Part shown: piece by piece, positions 60,294-64,000 of the stretch
Position numbering within the stretch: position 1 is the stretch's first letter
Layout of the letters: the number at the start of each line of letters is the position of its first letter
Assembly (NCBI RefSeq): GCF_021545335.1
Contig: NZ_CP089312.1
Coordinates: 7,440,001 to 7,504,000, forward strand
Length of the DNA stretch: 64,000 nt
Direction: 5' to 3'
DNA from: Streptomyces sp. GQFP
Lineage (GTDB): Bacteria > Actinomycetota > Actinomycetes > Streptomycetales > Streptomycetaceae
Position numbers and translations under genes: made by a program
The notes under the pieces: model-generated
The model's database searches: none
What the model was told of the DNA's origin: nothing
What the model saw: the letters and a program-made list of their open reading frames with translations, nothing else

Positions 60294-62558
60294 GTGACCA
60301 ACATTCCCGAGACCGGCCGGACACCACGCGTCCAGATCCGGCTCGTCGTCATCCAGATCCTCGTCCTCTCCCTCCTCGGCACCCTCGGCGGCCGGCTGTG
60401 GTACCTCCAGATCCGCGAGGGCGACGCCTACGCCAAGGAGGCGTCCGGCAACCATGTGCAGCAGGTCGTGCAGCCCGCCGTCCGCGGCTCGATCCTCGAC
60501 GCGCGCGGGGTGCCGATCGCGGACAACGAGACACGTCTCGTCGTCTCCGCGTCGCGCACCGAACTGCTGAAGATGGCGGACGACGGCGACGCCGTCCTCA
60601 CCAAGCTCGCCGGTGTGCTGGGCATGAAGCCCAAGGACGTCAAGGACAAGGTCCGGCTCTGCGACTCGAAGACGCCGCAGCCCTGCTGGAACGGCTCGCC
60701 GTACCAGCCGATCCCCATCACCGACGAGGCCACCGCACGCCAGGCCCTCCAGATCCGCGAGCGCTCCGAGGACTTCCCCGGCATCACCGCCGAGCCCGAG
60801 GCCGTACGCCGGTACGCGGGCCCCGGCGGGTCCAACACCGCCCAGGTCCTCGGCTATCTCTCCCCGGTCACCGACGAGGAGATCACCAAGGCACAGGACA
60901 CCGACTCGCCGTATCTGCGCTCCGACCAGGTCGGCCGCTCCGGTCTTGAACGGGAGTACGACAAGGAGCTGCGCGGCAAGGCCGGCGTCACCCGCTACGA
61001 GGTCGACAACCTCGGCCGGGTCATCGGCACCGCCGAGGCGGACCCCGCGCAGTCCGGCTCCAACCTCGTGACGAGCATAGACGCGAGGGTTCAGCGGGTC
61101 GCCGAGTACGAGCTGAACAACGCGATGAAGGAAGCCCGCAAGGAGTACGACGACAACACCAGCGAGAACTACAAGGCCGACGCGGGCGCGGTCGTCGTCA
61201 TGGAGGCCAAGACGGGCCGGGTCGTCGCCATGGCGTCCAACCCGACGTACGACCCGAACGCCTGGGTCGGCGGCATCTCCGCCAAGGACTACGCCAAGCT
61301 GACCGGGAAGAACTCCAACTACCCGCTGCTCAACCGGGCGATCCAGGGCCAGGCGGCCCCCGGCTCGATCTTCAAGGTCATCTCCACCTCGGCCGCCGTC
61401 AACGCGGGCTACGCCTTCGACGGGAACTACGACTGCTCCAGCTCGTACTCGATCGGCGGCCAGGTCTTCAAGAACTACGAGTCCAAGGGGTACGGCCCGA
61501 TCAGCCTCGGCCGCGCCATCGAGGTCTCCTGCGACACCGTCTTCTACCGCCTCGCCCACGACCAGTGGGCGAAGGACGGCGGCCTGAAGCCGAACAAGAA
61601 CGCGAAGAACTGGTTCTACACCACCGCCCACCAGTACGGCCTCGGCGCCGTGACCGGCATCGACCTCCCCAACGAGGTCGCCGGCCGCGTCCCCGACCGC
61701 AAGTGGAAGCAGGACTACTGGAAGGCCAACAAGGCCTCCTGGTGCAAGTACGGCAAGAAGGGCGGCACGTACGCCCAGCAGATCGCGTACGAGAACTGCC
61801 TCGAAGGCAATCTGATGCGCGCCGGTGACTCCGTCAACTACTCCATCGGTCAGGGCGACATCCTCGTCACGCCGATACAGATGGCGACGATCTACTCGGC
61901 GATCTCCAACGGCGGCACCCTGTACGACCCGACCGTCGGCAAGGCGATCGTCAGCGCCGACGGCAAGTCCGTCGAGGCGATCAAGCCCAAGGCGCACGGC
62001 AAGCTGCCGATCTCGAAGTCGACCCTGAAGGACATAGACGGTGCCCTTGAGGGAGTCGTCACCCGTGGTTCGGCGGCCTGGCGGTTCGGCGGCTGGCCGC
62101 AGGACGAGATCCCGATGCACGCCAAGACGGGTACGGCCGAGGTCTACGGCAAGCAGACCACCTCGTGGTTCGCGACGTACACCAAGGACTACACGATCGT
62201 CATGACGATCTCCCAGGGTGGTACGGGCTCCGGTGCCTCAGGACCGGCTGTCCGCAACATCTACGAGGCGCTGTACGGAGTCTCCGAGGACGGCAAGATC
62301 GACAACAAGAAGGCGCTGCTGCCCACCCCGCAGAAGAGCCTGCCGAAGATCGAGTCGGACGGCTCGATCGACGCCCCGAAGATCAAGCCGTACGTCCCGC
62401 CGAAGGCCACCGAGGAGATCCTCGCCGTCGCGGGCGGACAGCTCCCGCCGGCCACGGTCGCCTCGGAGGGCACACGCACCAACCGCAGCGGCCGCAGAGC
62501 CCAGGGCAGCCGCAAACGCAGGCGCAGGCGGAGTACGCGAGGGACGACCACGACATGA
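60294..62558 (+). CDS. Penicillin-binding protein 2 (class B transpeptidase)
   Basis: A 754-residue monofunctional transpeptidase. An N-terminal anchor (LVVIQILVLSLLGTLGGRLW) is followed by the dimerisation domain (RGSILDARGVPIADNETRLV) and the transpeptidase domain. Catalytic motifs: SIFK in GQAAPGSIFK (Ser near residue 358), SCD in EVSCDTVFY (near 412) and KTG in HAKTGTAEV (near 611). It crosslinks peptidoglycan with RodA. The tail is strongly basic (SRKRRRRRSTRG). The GTG follows GGGGGAGG. The stop overlaps the rodA start as ATGA. Confidence 0.95.
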   Translation: MTNIPETGRTPRVQIRLVVIQILVLSLLGTLGGRLWYLQIREGDAYAKEASGNHVQQVVQPAVRGSILDARGVPIADNETRLVVSASRTELLKMADDGDAVLTKLAGVLGMKPKDVKDKVRLCDSKTPQPCWNGSPYQPIPITDEATARQALQIRERSEDFPGITAEPEAVRRYAGPGGSNTAQVLGYLSPVTDEEITKAQDTDSPYLRSDQVGRSGLEREYDKELRGKAGVTRYEVDNLGRVIGTAEADPAQSGSNLVTSIDARVQRVAEYELNNAMKEARKEYDDNTSENYKADAGAVVVMEAKTGRVVAMASNPTYDPNAWVGGISAKDYAKLTGKNSNYPLLNRAIQGQAAPGSIFKVISTSAAVNAGYAFDGNYDCSSSYSIGGQVFKNYESKGYGPISLGRAIEVSCDTVFYRLAHDQWAKDGGLKPNKNAKNWFYTTAHQYGLGAVTGIDLPNEVAGRVPDRKWKQDYWKANKASWCKYGKKGGTYAQQIAYENCLEGNLMRAGDSVNYSIGQGDILVTPIQMATIYSAISNGGTLYDPTVGKAIVSADGKSVEAIKPKAHGKLPISKSTLKDIDGALEGVVTRGSAAWRFGGWPQDEIPMHAKTGTAEVYGKQTTSWFATYTKDYTIVMTISQGGTGSGASGPAVRNIYEALYGVSEDGKIDNKKALLPTPQKSLPKIESDGSIDAPKIKPYVPPKATEEILAVAGGQLPPATVASEGTRTNRSGRRAQGSRKRRRRRSTRGTTTT

Positions 62559-63754
62559 CCGGCGCGAACACCTTCTCCGTCTCCGGCTACGGCCCCGAAC
62601 GCTCGTCCCTGTCCCGGCTGCTGGCCCGCGACTCGCTGGCCCGCAGGCTGGACTGGCCGATACTGCTGTCCGCGCTCGCGCTGTCCTTCATGGGCGCGAT
62701 CCTGGTCTACTCGGCGACCCGCAACCGCACCGAGATCAACCAGGGTGACCAGTACTACTTCCTGATCCGGCACCTGATGAACACCGGCATCGGGTTCTGT
62801 CTGATGATCGGCACGGTCTGGCTCGGCCACCGCACCCTGCGCACCGCGGTCCCGATCCTGTACGGGCTCTCGGTCTTCCTGATCCTCATGGTGCTGACCC
62901 CGCTGGGCGCGACCGTCAACGGCGCCCACGCGTGGATCGTGCTCGGCGGTGGCTTCTCGCTCCAGCCCTCGGAGTTCGTGAAGATCACGATCATCCTGGG
63001 CATGGCGATGCTGCTGGCCGCCCGGGTCGACGCGGGCGACAAGCCCTACCCCGACCACCGCACGGTCCTCCAGGCCCTGGGCCTGGCCACCGTGCCGATG
63101 CTGATCGTCATGCTGATGCCGGACCTCGGGTCGGTCATGGTCATGGTCATCATCGTGCTCGGGGTGCTGCTGGCCTCCGGCGCCTCCAACCGCTGGATCT
63201 TCGGCCTGCTGGGCACGGGAGCACTGGGCGCGGTGCTGGTCTGGCAGCTCGGGGTCCTGGACGAGTACCAGATCAACCGCTTCGCCGCCTTCGCCAACCC
63301 GGAGCTGGACCCGTCCGGCGTCGGCTACAACACCAACCAGGCGAGGATCGCGATCGGTTCGGGCGGTCTCACCGGCACCGGGCTGTTCCACGGCTCGCAG
63401 ACCACCGGCCAGTTCGTCCCGGAGCAGCAGACCGACTTCGTGTTCACCGTCGCGGGGGAGGAGCTGGGCTTCGTGGGCGCGGGCCTGATCATCCTGCTCC
63501 TGGGCGTGGTGCTGTGGCGGGCCTGCCGTATCGCCCGCGAGACGACCGAGCTGTACGGCACGATCGTCGCCGCCGGGATCATCGCGTGGTTCGCGTTCCA
63601 GTCGTTCGAGAACATCGGGATGACCCTGGGGATCATGCCGGTCGCCGGTCTGCCACTGCCCTTCGTGTCGTACGGAGGATCGTCGATGTTCGCCGTGTGG
63701 GTGGCGGTGGGGCTGTTGCAGTCGATCAGGGTGGAGCGGCCCATGTCCGCGTAG
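62555..63754 (+). CDS. RodA/FtsW-family SEDS glycosyltransferase
   Basis: A 399-residue polytopic protein with about ten membrane segments. SEDS hallmarks include NGAHAWIVLGGGFSLQPSEF, the catalytic Asp in MPDLGSVMVM, GSGGLTGTGLFHGSQT, FVPEQQTDFVFTVAGEELGF and PLPFVSYGGSS. It polymerises lipid II with PBP2. In S. coelicolor the gene at this position (sfr) is needed for spore-wall formation. The ATG overlaps the pbp2 stop (ATGA), so translation is coupled. Confidence 0.95.
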   Translation: MTGANTFSVSGYGPERSSLSRLLARDSLARRLDWPILLSALALSFMGAILVYSATRNRTEINQGDQYYFLIRHLMNTGIGFCLMIGTVWLGHRTLRTAVPILYGLSVFLILMVLTPLGATVNGAHAWIVLGGGFSLQPSEFVKITIILGMAMLLAARVDAGDKPYPDHRTVLQALGLATVPMLIVMLMPDLGSVMVMVIIVLGVLLASGASNRWIFGLLGTGALGAVLVWQLGVLDEYQINRFAAFANPELDPSGVGYNTNQARIAIGSGGLTGTGLFHGSQTTGQFVPEQQTDFVFTVAGEELGFVGAGLIILLLGVVLWRACRIARETTELYGTIVAAGIIAWFAFQSFENIGMTLGIMPVAGLPLPFVSYGGSSMFAVWVAVGLLQSIRVERPMSA

Positions 63755-63861
63755 CGCTGCGCTCCGCGTGTTGTCTACGTGAACGGGAGATGTGTCCCAG
63801 ATGGCCAATAAGCGACCTTTGGGGTCTGTCATCGAAGCGGAATCGTGACTAGATTCAATTC

Positions 63862-64000
63862 ATGGCGGACACAAAGCGGGAAATCGAGCGGAAGTACGAA
63901 TCCGACGACAGCGGGTTGCCCGACCTGACCGGTGTCGCCGGGGTCGCGGATGTTCTCGACAAGGGCACCGCCGAGCTGGACGCGACCTACTACGACACCT
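63862..64000 (+). CDS. CYTH-domain protein, 3' end outside window
   Basis: Only the first 46 codons are present. The start MADTKREIERKYES contains the ExExK motif of the CYTH (adenylyl cyclase / thiamine triphosphatase) fold. In Streptomyces such proteins usually continue into a CHAD domain and bind polyphosphate or triphosphates; the CHAD part would lie beyond the window. TAGATTCAAT lies directly before the ATG and could be a -10 box of a near-leaderless message. Confidence 0.8.
   Translation, partial: MADTKREIERKYESDDSGLPDLTGVAGVADVLDKGTAELDATYYDT

Noticed and set aside
62411..62558. Frameshift in the basic tail of PBP2
   Set aside because: Another frame also gives a plausible Gln-rich tail, but the annotated frame reaches rodA with a clean ATGA overlap and the tail is not a conserved domain.

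Overview
This window looks like core chromosome of a Streptomyces or close relative. The DNA is very GC-rich and third codon positions are almost all G or C, with frequent GTG and some TTG starts. TTA codons are nearly absent. Several families are typical of the group: a DUF397 / XRE-DUF5753 / RsbW-like ATPase triad, a mycothiol-linked DsbA-type protein, and the gene order tig-clpP1-clpP2-clpX-valS-folC-DUF4233-ndk-mreB-mreC-mreD-pbp2-rodA.

Layout. 1-8.5 kb: the 3' part of an FAD monooxygenase, an ECF sigma factor with a membrane partner, a large secreted subtilisin-like protease, a NUDIX hydrolase and a twin-arginine metallophosphoesterase. 8.5-22.3 kb is the accessory part. It holds a 2080-residue secreted RHS protein with a variable C-terminal tip and a small gene just downstream that may be its immunity gene, the DUF397/XRE/ATPase triad (its regulator carries a TTA codon), two tandem paralogous serine hydrolases, an AbiEi-like protein with a nuclease-like C-terminus, and an unknown protein with a TTA codon and a perfect 20-bp inverted repeat. 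22.3-26.5 kb: aminopeptidase N, a mycothiol-dependent nitroreductase-like protein, and an Fe-type superoxide dismutase with a nickel-responsive Nur-type operator.

26.6-33.3 kb is a sulfur-scavenging cluster on the minus strand. In transcription order it has a 28-residue leader peptide with a four-segment attenuator-like repeat, a ROK regulator, the sulfonate ABC transporter ssuA-ssuC-ssuB, an NtaA/SnaA/DszA-type flavin monooxygenase and a TauD-like dioxygenase, ending in a 23-bp perfect-stem terminator. 33.6-45.4 kb: BioY, an LPRTG cell-wall protein divergent from a membrane Ser/Thr kinase, an amino-acid permease, RpiB, a Nei-type glycosylase, an Eis-type acetyltransferase, a membrane SpoIIE-type phosphatase, a CPA2 antiporter, an HD-domain gene broken by an in-frame TGA, and a small membrane protein.

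45.4-64 kb is housekeeping: tRNA-Gly(TCC), tRNA-Pro(TGG), trigger factor, the ClpP1P2/ClpX protease with a ClgR-type operator, ValS, FolC, Ndk and the elongasome/spore-wall genes mreBCD-pbp2-rodA. The window ends at the start of a CYTH-type gene. A dispersed intergenic repeat of about 105 bp, containing CGGCGTTTGAGGACGAG, occurs at four sites (28.9, 39.5, 43.2 and 54.5 kb). At one of them it supplies the C-terminal tail of the antiporter.

The most interesting points are the leader-peptide/attenuator ahead of a ROK regulator in a sulfonate cluster, the RHS tip with its candidate immunity gene, the two TTA-containing genes, and the nonsense mutation in the HD gene.
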